A stretch of 64,000 nucleotides of DNA from JAIQFF01 sp963788505 (GCA_963788505.1 CAWBGY010000005.1:1116001-1180000); one strand, 5' to 3'; counted from the first letter of the stretch, positions 8,037 through 17,707 are shown. Numbers and translations are program-made. Notes: generated by a model not told the origin, from the sequence alone.

Positions 8037-11000
8037 ATGCAATCTGGTGTTCGTCTCTCCGTGGTCTTGTGTCTGGTATTTTGTGCCGGGATAGCGTCCG
8101 CCCAGAGCCCAGGAACCCGCGGGTCCGTCAACCAGCCGCGGCAAAGCGAAGTGTGGTTCCGGCGGGGGCGAGTGATTCCGGGGCAGCCGGCGGCGGCGCT
8201 GCGCTACCGCGCGGAGCGACAGAAGTTGCAATTGCGCGCAGCGCGCGCCGCCACGCCGCGCCTGGCCGGGATGAGCGCGTTTCCGCGGGTCGCTGCCGGC
8301 ACCATCTGGACGCCGCTGGGACCGGCACCGCTGGCCTCCGACCCCACTGGACTCGGCGTGCAGGATTATGGCCCAGTCGCCGGCCGGGCGACCGCGGTCG
8401 CCATCGACCCGGCTGACGGCACCGGCAACACGGTGTATGTCGGTGGGGCCTATGGAGGAGTCTGGAAGTCGAAGAACGCCGGGCCGCTCAGTCCCAATCC
8501 TTCAAGTGTTACTTGGACTCCCGTCACCGACGATCAGCCCACTCTGGCGGTAGGAGCGATCGCCATCCAGCCCCAATTGACCAATCCCGATACCAGTAGG
8601 AGCGTGGTCCTGGTGGGCACGGGTGAGACCAACAGTTCAGGTGATTCCTACTACGGGTTGGGCATTCTGCGCTCCGCCGATGCCGGCAGTACCTGGACCC
8701 TGATTTCGCAGGACAGCACCGGTACTCGACTCTTTGCCGGCCTGGGTTTCAGCCAGATTGCCTTCAGCACAACGAATCCGAGCCTGGTCGTGGCGGCTGC
8801 GGCGGGAGCGACCCAGGGAGTGATCGAGGGACTGGAGGACCCGGTCATCGCCAATCGTGGACTCTACTACTCGAATGACGGCGGACAGTCCTGGAACTAT
8901 GCGACCGTGAAAGACGCGGGCCTGGTGATTGACCCCAGTTCGGCGACTTCAGTGGTGTACAACGCAGCCGCCAAACAGTTTTTTGCCGCGATCCAGTGGC
9001 ACGGTATCTATTCCTCGAGCGACGGGGCCACCTGGAACCGCCTGAACAACCAGCCCGGAGGCCTGAGTCCAGTCTCCTGCCCCGCGGCCCCGGCGACATC
9101 GACCTGCCTTTTGTATCGCGGAGAATTTGCCGTCGTGCCCGGCCGCAACGAGATGTATTTCTGGTACGTGGACGGAAACAACACGGATCGCTTGATCTGG
9201 CAGACCAAAAACGGCGGCGGCACCTGGACCCAACTCAACGATGACGGCATCACCAATTGCGGTGATGTACTGGGCGGCTGCGGAACCGAACAGGGGGCCT
9301 ACAATCTGGAGCTGGCCGCAATTCCCGACGGACAGGTGACCGATCTGTACGCGGGGGCCGTGAATTTGTACAAATGCCGGATTACCACTGCTTCCCCCAG
9401 CTGCGGCGGCAGCAGAGTCCCCGACACTTTTTTCAATCTCACGCACGCCTATGGATGCCCGCCCAACTTCGGCTCCATTGCCCATGTTCACCCCGGCCAG
9501 CACGCCCTGGCGTTCCTGCAGATCAACAACAACACCCAGGTGGTGATGTACTTTGCGAACGATGGGGGAATTTACCGCGCTCTGGACGGCTACACCGGAC
9601 TCCTCACCGGCGCCTGCGGCGGGCACAACCTGTTCGACAGTTTGAATGAGACATCGGCGGGTTCGGCGCCGTTTTCGCTGACGCAGTTCGTTTCTTTTTC
9701 GCAGCATCCCACCGACCCCAATACGATTCTGGGGGGAGCCGAAAGTAACGGCTCGCCCGCCACCAGCACATCGCAAAGCGACACCAGTTGGCTGAACGTG
9801 AACGCGGGCGACGGTGGCTATAACGAAATTAATCCCGACAATCCCACCGAGTGGTTCACCGCCAACACCAACGTGAGCATCCAGCGCTGTGCCTTTGGCG
9901 TGGACTGCCGGGCGCAGGATTTCAGTGACGGCCTGGTGGTTTCAAACGTCACCGTGGGCGGCGATTCCGGACCCTTTTACACTCCCTTTATTCTCGACCC
10001 GCAAAATTCGGGAGAACTTTTGGTGGGCACTTGCCGGGTCTGGCGGGGAGCCACGGACGGCAGTGGATTCTCCGCCCTCACTCAAAGTTTCGAGACCGGA
10101 GGCAGCGAAAGCTGCAGTGGCGGCGAGATCAACCAGGTACGAACCCTGGCAGCCGGTGGCCTCAAGGACACCGCCGGATTTTCCAACGTGATGTACGCCG
10201 GAACGGATGGCCTTGGTCCCCTGGTCTCCACCGGAGGCCACATCTGGGTGGCTACGAACGTCAGTGGCGGTCCGGGCGCGTGGGTTGATCGCACCGGAGC
10301 GACGAATCCTTCCGGGTTCCCGGTCTCGGGGATCGCCATCGACCAATCCGACACCACGGGCAAGACCGCCTACGCGACCATCATGGGCTTTCATGTTTCG
10401 CATGTGTGGAAGACGACCAACGCAGGCTCATCCTGGACCGACTTCACCGGCGCCTTGCCCGACGCGCCCGCCAATGCCGTGCTGGTGGATGCTCCCACCA
10501 ACACCGTCTACGTGGGCACCGACGTCGGGGTTTTCGCCAGCAGCACGGCCAATCCTGCTTGGTCCGAGGTTGGGCCGGAGCCGGGCAGCGGAGCCGGATT
10601 TTTACCGAATGTCGCCGTCACCGCATTGCGCATGTTCAGCTTCGGTGGAACCAGGAAGCTCCGCGCTTCCACCTACGGACGGGGAATCTGGGAGTTTCCC
10701 CTGGCGTTGGGGCCGGATTTTCAATTTGCCTCGCCGGATAATGTCGTAACCACGTTTGCCGGGCAGAACGCCGCTTTCAGTCTCACTCTCCAGGGCCAGA
10801 ATGGATTCAACAGCCTGGTGACCCTCAGTTGCACCCGGCGGGCTACGGCACCGCCGCCGACCTGCACCTTCACACCTTCCAGCGTGACGCCGACCAGTTC
10901 AGGCACCACCATCGGCGTAAATGCAAGCGGCCCAGTGGGCGATTATCTGTTCAATGCTCATGGCGTGGGCAGCGACACCAATACAACGAGCCGCGATTTC

Positions 11001-12215
11001 TCCCTCACCCTGCATGTGGTGGATTTCAGCCTGACCGCGCCCGCGCCCGGCAGCGTCACCACGAATCGATCCAGCGTTTCGGGGCCGGTCGCATTTCAAG
11101 TCGCAGCGGCCGGGGCGTTCAACCAGATGGTGGCGCTGTCCTGTAGCGGTTTGCCGGCCGGAGCGACTTGCAATTTCCAGCCCTCCAGTTCGGCGTCGCC
11201 AATTTCCGGGAGCCCGTCAACTGTGACCCTGACGATCAGTGTCGGCGCAACCACGCCCTTGGGTACGTCTCAAATTACGCTCAACGGCTCGGTCGCTGGC
11301 GGGCCGGCCAGAACACAAACCCTGTCGCTGACGGTCAGCACGGGCAGCACCGGCAGTCCCAACTTCGCGCTGGCGATCAGCAATCCGTCGCTGACTACAA
11401 ATCCGAATGAACCCGCGGTGTTCAACGGAACCTTGACTGCGTCCGGAGGCTACAGCAGCCCGGTGAACCTCCGCTGTTCCGGCGCGGTGCCGCCGACCTG
11501 CGCGGTTTCCCTTACGCCATTGACTCCGACCACGGCAGGGGCCGCATTCACGGTGACGGCCAGCAGCGATGTGCAGAACCATTTCAACTTCACCGTTGAC
11601 GCCACTGGAACTGACCCGGCCGCCATCCACCAATCCACGCCGGTGGAATTGATCGTCGGCTTCAATTTCGTCATCAACAACCTCTCCCCGAGCCAGACCA
11701 TCAAGGCAGGCCAGACCGCCAGCTATAACCTGGACGTGGTGCCGCTGGGAAATGGCAGCGTTTTTCCCGGCAACGTAGCCCTGTCGTGCTCGACTGCCAG
11801 CCTGCCACCGTTAAGCACATGCTCATTCACGCCGAGTCTGGTGGCTTCGGGCCAGGGAGACACGAACGTGGTATTGAAAGTAGCCACCATCGCGGCCACC
11901 CCTACGACCGCCTCATTGCCCGGAACGCCGTATCGGCTGTGGTATGACCTGGGCCTGTCCGTTGCCGGCGTGCTGCTGGCTTTCGGTGGATTGAAGAAAT
12001 CTCGCAGACGACAGAATAAAGTGTGCTTGCGGCTTGCCATGGTTAACATCCTGCTTGCCTTGCTGGTGGCCTGTGGTGGAGGCAGCAGCGGCGGAAAAGT
12101 CAGCGGAGGAGGCGCGGGCCATCCTGGAACCCCTCCCGGACCTTACACGATTACCGTTAAGGCCGCAGTTGGGTCGGTCACGCGGAGCGTCGACGTGGTC
12201 CTGACCGTGCAATAG
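8037..12215 (+). CDS. Large secreted beta-propeller (BNR/VPS10-like) protein with Ig-like repeats
   Basis: A 1392-aa exported protein. Residues 1-24 form a signal peptide ending AGIASA. Residues about 80-900 hold BNR/sialidase-type propeller repeats (SADAGSTWTLISQD, YYSNDGGQSWNYATV, TKNGGGTWTQLND, TTNAGSSWTDFTGALP), as in VPS10/sortilin-like or glycosidase-like propellers. Residues about 905-1290 are three or four Ig-like domains with paired cysteines (SCTRRATAPPPTC, SCSGLPAGATC, RCSGAVPPTC, SCSTASLPPLSTC). Near the C-terminus come a hydrophobic helix, a basic patch KKSRRRQNK, a second helix ending LLALLVACGGG and a last beta-strand segment. The ATG at 8037 is used because it starts the signal peptide. 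No catalytic residues can be assigned; a surface binding role is inference. Confidence 0.8.
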   Translation: MQSGVRLSVVLCLVFCAGIASAQSPGTRGSVNQPRQSEVWFRRGRVIPGQPAAALRYRAERQKLQLRAARAATPRLAGMSAFPRVAAGTIWTPLGPAPLASDPTGLGVQDYGPVAGRATAVAIDPADGTGNTVYVGGAYGGVWKSKNAGPLSPNPSSVTWTPVTDDQPTLAVGAIAIQPQLTNPDTSRSVVLVGTGETNSSGDSYYGLGILRSADAGSTWTLISQDSTGTRLFAGLGFSQIAFSTTNPSLVVAAAAGATQGVIEGLEDPVIANRGLYYSNDGGQSWNYATVKDAGLVIDPSSATSVVYNAAAKQFFAAIQWHGIYSSSDGATWNRLNNQPGGLSPVSCPAAPATSTCLLYRGEFAVVPGRNEMYFWYVDGNNTDRLIWQTKNGGGTWTQLNDDGITNCGDVLGGCGTEQGAYNLELAAIPDGQVTDLYAGAVNLYKCRITTASPSCGGSRVPDTFFNLTHAYGCPPNFGSIAHVHPGQHALAFLQINNNTQVVMYFANDGGIYRALDGYTGLLTGACGGHNLFDSLNETSAGSAPFSLTQFVSFSQHPTDPNTILGGAESNGSPATSTSQSDTSWLNVNAGDGGYNEINPDNPTEWFTANTNVSIQRCAFGVDCRAQDFSDGLVVSNVTVGGDSGPFYTPFILDPQNSGELLVGTCRVWRGATDGSGFSALTQSFETGGSESCSGGEINQVRTLAAGGLKDTAGFSNVMYAGTDGLGPLVSTGGHIWVATNVSGGPGAWVDRTGATNPSGFPVSGIAIDQSDTTGKTAYATIMGFHVSHVWKTTNAGSSWTDFTGALPDAPANAVLVDAPTNTVYVGTDVGVFASSTANPAWSEVGPEPGSGAGFLPNVAVTALRMFSFGGTRKLRASTYGRGIWEFPLALGPDFQFASPDNVVTTFAGQNAAFSLTLQGQNGFNSLVTLSCTRRATAPPPTCTFTPSSVTPTSSGTTIGVNASGPVGDYLFNAHGVGSDTNTTSRDFSLTLHVVDFSLTAPAPGSVTTNRSSVSGPVAFQVAAAGAFNQMVALSCSGLPAGATCNFQPSSSASPISGSPSTVTLTISVGATTPLGTSQITLNGSVAGGPARTQTLSLTVSTGSTGSPNFALAISNPSLTTNPNEPAVFNGTLTASGGYSSPVNLRCSGAVPPTCAVSLTPLTPTTAGAAFTVTASSDVQNHFNFTVDATGTDPAAIHQSTPVELIVGFNFVINNLSPSQTIKAGQTASYNLDVVPLGNGSVFPGNVALSCSTASLPPLSTCSFTPSLVASGQGDTNVVLKVATIAATPTTASLPGTPYRLWYDLGLSVAGVLLAFGGLKKSRRRQNKVCLRLAMVNILLALLVACGGGSSGGKVSGGGAGHPGTPPGPYTITVKAAVGSVTRSVDVVLTVQ

Positions 12216-12224
12216 CAAGAGCGT

Positions 12225-12307
12225 GAACCACGAAGGACACGAAGGTCCGCGAAGAAAAATAGATTCGCTTCGGACTCCCTTCGTGCACCTTCGTGTCCTT
12301 CGTGGTC
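12225..12307. repeat. CCACGAAGG inverted-repeat element, copy 2
   Basis: The arms at 12225-12254 and 12279-12307 are inverted repeats built from CCACGAAGGACACGAAGG, separated by 24 bases. The arms match those of the copy at 3101-3204 closely, while the spacers are unrelated. It lies 10 bases after the propeller gene stop and 100 bases before lhgO, so it may act as transcript end or a boundary. Confidence 0.75.
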
Positions 12308-12407
12308 AATGGTTTTTCCCGGCCATCGCACCGAATAACCGCGGTAACTTCGCTCTGATTCAAGCAACCATGTATAAAGAATGTGGCGCGGATTTGCCTG
12401 CGCCCTT

Positions 12408-13622
12408 ATGTCCGATCAAACTTTCGACATCGTGGTTATCGGTGGAGGAATCGTAGGTCTCTCAACCGCGATGCACATCACCCGCGACCTGCCGCAACTG
12501 CGACTGCTGCTGGTCGAGAAGGAAAACGTTGTCGCCCGCCACCAGAGCGGACATAACAGCGGCGTGATTCACTCCGGCATTTACTACAAACCGGGATCTT
12601 TGAAGGCGAAGTTCTGCGTCGAGGGAGCCGCCGCCATGGTGGAATTCTGTCGCCGGCACAACCTGCCGCACGAAGTCTGCGGCAAGGTCATCGTGGCTGC
12701 CAGCGAAGCTGAGATCCCGCGACTGAAAGTGTTGCTCGAACGCGGGCAAGCCAACGGTCTGGCCGGCCTGCGCCTGCTGCAACCGGAGCAACTGCGCGAA
12801 ATTGAGCCTCACTGCAGCGGCCGGCTGGCGGTGCTCGTGCCCAGCACCGGCATCACGGACTACGCCGCGGTCAGCCGGAAATACGCGGAGATTGTGACTG
12901 CACAAGGCGGGACGGTAAGCACCGGGACCGAAGTCCGGCAAGTGGTTCGGCGCGGTCCGGAAATGATGGTCGAGACCACCCGCGGAGTGTTTGCGGCCAA
13001 ATACGTGATCAATTGTGGCGGCCTGCACAGCGACCGCGTCAGCCGGATGGCGGGCCAGAAACCGGAAGTCAGGATCGTGCCCTTTCGTGGAGAATATTAC
13101 GATCTGATTCCGGAGCGCGAGCATCTGGTACGCACCCTGATCTATCCCGTACCCGATCCCAACTTTCCTTTTCTTGGCGTGCATTTCACGCGCCGCATTC
13201 AGGGCGGTGTGGATGCCGGACCGAACGCAGTGCTGGCCTTCAAGCGCGAGGGCTACAAACGGACCGACTTCAGTCTCCGGGACTTCGCTGGCACCCTCTC
13301 CTATCCCGGCTTCTGGCACATGGCGGGAAAATACTGGCGCGATGGCGCCAGCGAATTCTACCGCTCGCTGAGCAAGCGGGCATTCCTCAAGGCGCTGCAG
13401 CGGTTGGTGCCGGAACTTGTCGGCTCTGATCTGGTGGCCGACGGTTCCGGAGTCCGTGCCCAGGCCGTGCGTCCGGACGGATCGATGGTGGACGACTTTC
13501 AGTTCGTTCAGGCTGACAAGATGTTGCACGTGTGGAACGTTCCCTCGCCCGCAGCCACGGCTTCCCTGCAGGTGGGACGGCATATTGCAGAGTTGGCTCG
13601 AAAAGGGATGGCAGGCGCCTGA
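12408..13622 (+). CDS. lhgO: L-2-hydroxyglutarate oxidase (FAD-dependent, LhgO family)
   Basis: An FAD-dependent oxidase of the DAO family that converts L-2-hydroxyglutarate to 2-oxoglutarate, a metabolite-repair step feeding electrons to quinone. The FAD dinucleotide motif is at the N-terminus (DIVVIGGGIVGLSTAMHI). RHQSGHNSGVIHSGIYYKPGSLKA is the characteristic LhgO segment just after it (residues about 40-63), and DGSGVRAQAVRPDGSMVDDF lies near the C-terminus. Length 404 aa is typical. ATG 12408 was chosen over 12381 because it lies next to the FAD motif. The gene stands alone between a repeat element and proC. Confidence 0.88.
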   Translation: MSDQTFDIVVIGGGIVGLSTAMHITRDLPQLRLLLVEKENVVARHQSGHNSGVIHSGIYYKPGSLKAKFCVEGAAAMVEFCRRHNLPHEVCGKVIVAASEAEIPRLKVLLERGQANGLAGLRLLQPEQLREIEPHCSGRLAVLVPSTGITDYAAVSRKYAEIVTAQGGTVSTGTEVRQVVRRGPEMMVETTRGVFAAKYVINCGGLHSDRVSRMAGQKPEVRIVPFRGEYYDLIPEREHLVRTLIYPVPDPNFPFLGVHFTRRIQGGVDAGPNAVLAFKREGYKRTDFSLRDFAGTLSYPGFWHMAGKYWRDGASEFYRSLSKRAFLKALQRLVPELVGSDLVADGSGVRAQAVRPDGSMVDDFQFVQADKMLHVWNVPSPAATASLQVGRHIAELARKGMAGA

Positions 13623-13820
13623 GCGCGAAGCAGTCCCGGGCCCGATTTTTGCAGTCCGTTATTCTCGCTGCGCAGCCCGAACCGGCGGTTGACCCTGAAA
13701 CTGTACAATTGCCTACCACGCCCGTGACCCGCCGGCGCAAACATCGGCCCGGCGTCCAGGCATGGATTTTCTGAAGCTTGAAGCGAACATGACCGCAGAG
13801 GATACGGAGGACACAGGGCG

Positions 13821-14645
13821 ATGAGTTTCGATCTTGCAGGAAAAAGAGTGGCCGTGCTGGGCGCCGGCAAGATGGGCGGAATTCTGCTCAAGGCGTTGCT
13901 GGAGAAAGGCCTGTTTTCTCCCAAGGCAACCTTTGCCACGGTCCAGCACGAAGAACGGGCGCGTGCCCTGGCGGGGAAGCTGGGGGTCTCGGTCGGTACC
14001 GACAATCTTTCGGCGGCGCGCGAAGCCGACATCATCTTTGTCTGTGTGAAGCCGCAAGTGGTACAGGAAGTGATGGAGCAGATCCGCCCCGGTGTTTCCA
14101 GCAAGCAACTCGTCATTTCAGTGGCGGCCTCAGTGCCCACCAGCCATATCGAAAAAGCATTGGGCGGCGAAGTAGCGGTGATCCGGGCCATGCCCAACAC
14201 GCCCTGTGCGCAGGGATGCGGCATGACCGCCTTGTGCAAAGGCAAGTTTGCCGATGCCCATCACGTGGCAGCGGCGTGCGCCCTGTTCGACGTAGTAGGA
14301 AGAACCGTAGTGGTGGACGAAAAGCACATGGACGCGGTCACCGGGCTTTCAGCCAGCGGCCCCGCATACATCTACATTATTCTGGAATCCCTGGCGGAAG
14401 CGGGCGTGAAGGTGGGCCTGCCGCGCGATGTAGCGACGCTACTCGCCGCGCAGACAACTCTCGGAGCTGCGACGGTCGTGCTCAAAACCGGTGATCACCC
14501 CGCCCTTCTGAAAGATGCGGTGACCACCCCGGCGGGCTGCACCATTGACGGCATCATGGAACTGGAGGAAGGCAAATTGCGCGTCACCCTGATCAAGGCG
14601 GTAGTGAAAGCCGCGCAGCGAGCGAAAGAACTGGCTTATGGATAG
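13821..14645 (+). CDS. proC: Pyrroline-5-carboxylate reductase
   Basis: Catalyses the last step of proline synthesis, reducing 1-pyrroline-5-carboxylate with NAD(P)H in the cytoplasm. The N-terminal Rossmann motif VAVLGAGKMGGILLKALL is clear. VIRAMPNTPCAQGCGMTAL and the C-terminal signature LLKDAVTTPAGCTIDGIMELEEG (about residues 230-252) are the family hallmarks. The length of 274 aa is normal. GGAGG about ten bases upstream supports the ATG. No other proline gene is adjacent. The locus later in the window that may activate an amino acid such as proline (59-63 kb) is far away, so a link is only speculative. Confidence 0.93.
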   Translation: MSFDLAGKRVAVLGAGKMGGILLKALLEKGLFSPKATFATVQHEERARALAGKLGVSVGTDNLSAAREADIIFVCVKPQVVQEVMEQIRPGVSSKQLVISVAASVPTSHIEKALGGEVAVIRAMPNTPCAQGCGMTALCKGKFADAHHVAAACALFDVVGRTVVVDEKHMDAVTGLSASGPAYIYIILESLAEAGVKVGLPRDVATLLAAQTTLGAATVVLKTGDHPALLKDAVTTPAGCTIDGIMELEEGKLRVTLIKAVVKAAQRAKELAYG

Positions 14646-14656
14646 TAAGGAGAGAG

Positions 14657-16081
14657 TTACTCGGGCAGCGCGAAGTTCACCGTAATCCGGGTTTCGAACT
14701 CCACCGTCTTGCCTTTGAGCTGGTGGGGTTTGAAACGCCATTGCCGCACCGCTTCACTGGCGGCTTTGACCAGTTGAGGATCGCCGCTGATCACTTTGAG
14801 TTGCCGAACTAAGCCGCTGGTTCCCACCAGAACATTGAGCACCACCGGGCCTTGAATGTGCTGTTGTCTGGCCGCTTCGGGATATTGCGGTTCCACCCGC
14901 TCCAGCAGGTAACGGTCGGCGGATGGAGTAGAACTTGCCGCTGGCAGGGTCGACGCATCATCCTCCCGCGTCGCCGCTTTCAGAATGGAACCAGGTCCAA
15001 CGACAGCAGGCTCGATCGGGGGATGAGACCCCTTTTCCGAGGGCGGCATCCGAAAAACGACCTTGCCGTGTTCGTAAACTACCAGGCCACCATCGAGGTC
15101 GGCAGGCTCGGCCGTTTCCGCCTTCGGCTTCGCAGGCGGCCGGGTGGAGGCGGGCGGGACACGTCTCGCAACCGGCTTGTCAGAAACGACCGGTTCCTCG
15201 CGACGGAGCGGGGTTGGTTGAGTCTCCGGAGTCACCCGTGCCGTTGCCTGCGCCTCTTCCGGCGTTATGGGAATCTGAATCGGGGTCCGATTCACTGCCA
15301 TGCTCCAGCCCACCCGGCCTACCATCCAGCCCAGAAGCACCGCCAACGCCAGGACCGCCGCCGTCAGAGCGCCGGTACGGTAATCCCTTTCAACGATTGC
15401 CGTTTCGGGCTGACGCGAATCGAGGGAGGCTTCGGGCTCGGCGAGTTCGGGTTGCGCGGAATCACTCGGCGGCGTCGGAGAAAACTCTTCGGATACAAGA
15501 GCCGTTGATCCGCCCTCAATCGCCTCGTGCACGGTTTGCGAAACCCTGCGACTGAGCGATTGCAGGGCCTCGAGGTCGGAATCACTGAAAGCACGGGGAA
15601 AGGACGAGAAAACCTCGAGCACGCCCCACAATTCTGCGCCGTCTAACACCGGCAGAACCACAATCGATCGGATTCCGAGATCGCTGCATGCCATCGCGTT
15701 GACGCGGGGATCGGCGAGCGTATCGTCGCAAAGCTGCATCTCGCGAGTCTGGACGCAAATGCCCGAAAGCCCGGACCGCGTGTTCAGGCAAACCCCCACG
15801 CTGGGGGCCTTGTCGCCCAAACTGGCCCGGCACACCATCTTGTCGCCGCGAGCCAGGGCGATGACCGCGCCGCTCGCAGCCGTGGTCAGGCGAGCTTGTT
15901 GCAGAATCTCATGGAAGCGCAGATCCAGCGCAAGATCGGTAGGCAAATCTTCCTTGCCACGGAAAGCCGAGGTGTCGCCCGGCTCTGCCCCAGGCTCCCC
16001 CGAGCTGGGCTCAATCCATTCCGGACCGCTCATGCTGGTTTGGACGAGTGAGGGAGAGCGCATTGAGTCAGGCTTCAACAT
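14657..16081 (-). CDS. GAF domain / transmembrane / TonB C-terminal fusion protein
   Basis: About 474 aa with three parts. A GAF domain spans about residues 45-190 (FHEILQQARLTTAASGAVIALA ... SIVVLPVLDGAELWGVLEVFSS). One membrane helix follows (about 225-247, TAAVLALAVLLGWMVGRVGW). A Pro/Lys/Glu-rich linker then leads to a TonB-C domain (about 385-470, VEPQYPEAARQQHIQGPVVLNVLV ... VRQWRFKPHQLKG). TonB proteins energise outer-membrane receptors; here the cytoplasmic end carries a ligand-sensing fold instead of a short tail. The start is uncertain: ATG 16081 is used, ATG 16033 or an upstream TTG (16189) are alternatives. It converges on proC with an 11-base gap. No exbB/exbD lies nearby. Confidence 0.78.
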   Translation of the reverse strand: MLKPDSMRSPSLVQTSMSGPEWIEPSSGEPGAEPGDTSAFRGKEDLPTDLALDLRFHEILQQARLTTAASGAVIALARGDKMVCRASLGDKAPSVGVCLNTRSGLSGICVQTREMQLCDDTLADPRVNAMACSDLGIRSIVVLPVLDGAELWGVLEVFSSFPRAFSDSDLEALQSLSRRVSQTVHEAIEGGSTALVSEEFSPTPPSDSAQPELAEPEASLDSRQPETAIVERDYRTGALTAAVLALAVLLGWMVGRVGWSMAVNRTPIQIPITPEEAQATARVTPETQPTPLRREEPVVSDKPVARRVPPASTRPPAKPKAETAEPADLDGGLVVYEHGKVVFRMPPSEKGSHPPIEPAVVGPGSILKAATREDDASTLPAASSTPSADRYLLERVEPQYPEAARQQHIQGPVVLNVLVGTSGLVRQLKVISGDPQLVKAASEAVRQWRFKPHQLKGKTVEFETRITVNFALPE

Positions 16082-16372
16082 GGTTCGAGCCAGTGACCCC
16101 GCGGGCGCGGAATGGCTACCAAGAGCAATTGAGCGGAGTTTCGCCCGAAATGAACGTCTTGTCAACACAAATGAACCGGTCGTAACCAACTCAAAACAAT
16201 AACGTTACTACGCTGGAGAATCAGATGTAGATCGAACCGGAGTTTCTCCGTCGCTTATTCGTATTCTACGTATTTCGTCGGGATAAAGGGGAAAATCCGG
16301 GTGAATCGCTGCTTCCATTCCCATGGCACGACCGCTTTCCCGCCCGTCCGCTGATGTCAAACCTGACCCGCG

Positions 16373-17683
16373 GTGTACACTTCCCCGGCGAGAAAACTTA
16401 CGAGAGGCGAGGAAAACCGGCTGACCAGTTCGAAATCAACTTCGGGACCCCCCTTGCCGCCGTCGCGGTCCGAGCCTTCCCGATCCGACCAATGGCATGC
16501 GGTTTCCGCCAGTTTCTTAGGCTGGACCCTGGATGCCTTCGATTTCTTCGTGGTCGTCCTTTTGGTGGACACTCTGGCGCTGCATTTCCACGTCACCAAA
16601 AGCGCCATCGTCTGGACCATGACTGCGACCCTGGCGATGCGACCGGTGGGCGCGATCGTGTTCGGATTGCTTGCCGACCGTTACGGACGCCGCCGGCCGC
16701 TCATGGCGAACGTAATTTTCTTTTCCGTGATCGAACTGTTGTGCGGATTTGCCCCCAGCTACACCGTGTTTCTAATCCTGCGCACCATCTATGGCATCGG
16801 CATGGGCGGCGAGTGGGGCGTCGGTGCTTCGCTTGCCATGGAGAGCGCGCCGGCGAGGTGGCGCGGCATCCTGTCCGGAATCGTGCAAAGCGGATATTCC
16901 ATTGGCTACTTGCTCGCAGCCGTGGCCGCGCGCTTCATTCTGCCCGCCTGGGGATGGCGCGCCATGTTCTGGGTAGGCGGCGCACCGGCGCTGCTGGCCT
17001 TCTACATCCGCTTCCGGGTGCGCGAGTCCGAGCCCTGGAAACAACACCGGGCCCCGACCGTGGGAGCCATCCTGCGCACCGCCGCCGGTCACTGGAAGAT
17101 CTTTCTTTATCTGGTCCTGTTGATGACGCTCATGATGTTTCTCTCGCACGGCAGTCAGGATCTCTATCCGGACTTCCTGAAGTCGGCGCGGGGATTCGAT
17201 TCGAAAATTGTGGCCTACCTGGTGATCCTGTTCAATGTGGGAGCGGTGCTGGGGGCCATTCTGTTTGGGCATCTGTCGGAGAGTTTTGGCCGCCGCCGCA
17301 GCATGATTCTGGCGCTGCTGCTGTGCCTGGCCATAATTCCGGCGTGGACCTTCGGCGGCTCGCTGCTGACCCTGGCGGTCGGCGCTTTCGTGATGCAGGC
17401 TGGCGTCCAGGGCGCCTGGGGGATCATTCCCGCGCATCTCAATGAACTCTCACCCGATGCCGTCCGCGGACTTATGCCCGGCTTCGCCTACCAGTTGGGC
17501 ATTCTCATCGCGGCCCCGGTCAACAACGTCGTGTATGCCCTGCGCAAACCGCTGGGCTATCCCTGGGCCCTGGCCTCGTTTGAGATCGCCACCATCGCAA
17601 TATTGATGACCGTCATCGCCCTGGGTTCGGAACGTAAAGGAAAGAGTTTTTCCCAGCAGGAGAGCGTCGAACTGAAGATGTGA
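16373..17683 (+). CDS. MFS transporter, carboxylate/sialate:H+ symporter type
   Basis: A 12-helix major facilitator permease, 436 aa. After a polar 45-residue N-terminus comes SFLGWTLDAFDFFVVVLLVDTLA, the first-helix motif of metabolite:H+ symporters with its conserved aspartates. The loop 2-3 motif GLLADRYGRRRPL and GIGMGGEWGVGASLAMES (helix 5) are typical of the lactate/pyruvate (JEN1) and sialate (NanT) branch. The second-half repeat motif appears as GHLSESFGRRRSMIL. The start is a GTG at 16373; no good alternative places the first helix correctly. Neighbours give no substrate clue. A small hairpin follows the stop. Confidence 0.82.
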   Translation: MYTSPARKLTRGEENRLTSSKSTSGPPLPPSRSEPSRSDQWHAVSASFLGWTLDAFDFFVVVLLVDTLALHFHVTKSAIVWTMTATLAMRPVGAIVFGLLADRYGRRRPLMANVIFFSVIELLCGFAPSYTVFLILRTIYGIGMGGEWGVGASLAMESAPARWRGILSGIVQSGYSIGYLLAAVAARFILPAWGWRAMFWVGGAPALLAFYIRFRVRESEPWKQHRAPTVGAILRTAAGHWKIFLYLVLLMTLMMFLSHGSQDLYPDFLKSARGFDSKIVAYLVILFNVGAVLGAILFGHLSESFGRRRSMILALLLCLAIIPAWTFGGSLLTLAVGAFVMQAGVQGAWGIIPAHLNELSPDAVRGLMPGFAYQLGILIAAPVNNVVYALRKPLGYPWALASFEIATIAILMTVIALGSERKGKSFSQQESVELKM

Positions 17684-17687
17684 GCCC

Positions 17688-17707
17688 GGTCACCCTCATC
17701 GGTGACC
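17688..17707 (+). terminator. Weak hairpin after the MFS gene
   Basis: GGTCACC pairs with GGTGACC across a six-base loop, four bases past the stop. There is no T-run, so it may be only a 3'-end stabilising hairpin. Confidence 0.35.

Noticed and set aside
16082..16189. TTG 16189 start for the GAF-TonB protein.
   Set aside because: It has no ribosome site and the added 36 residues lack any domain; ATG 16081 or 16033 are more likely.
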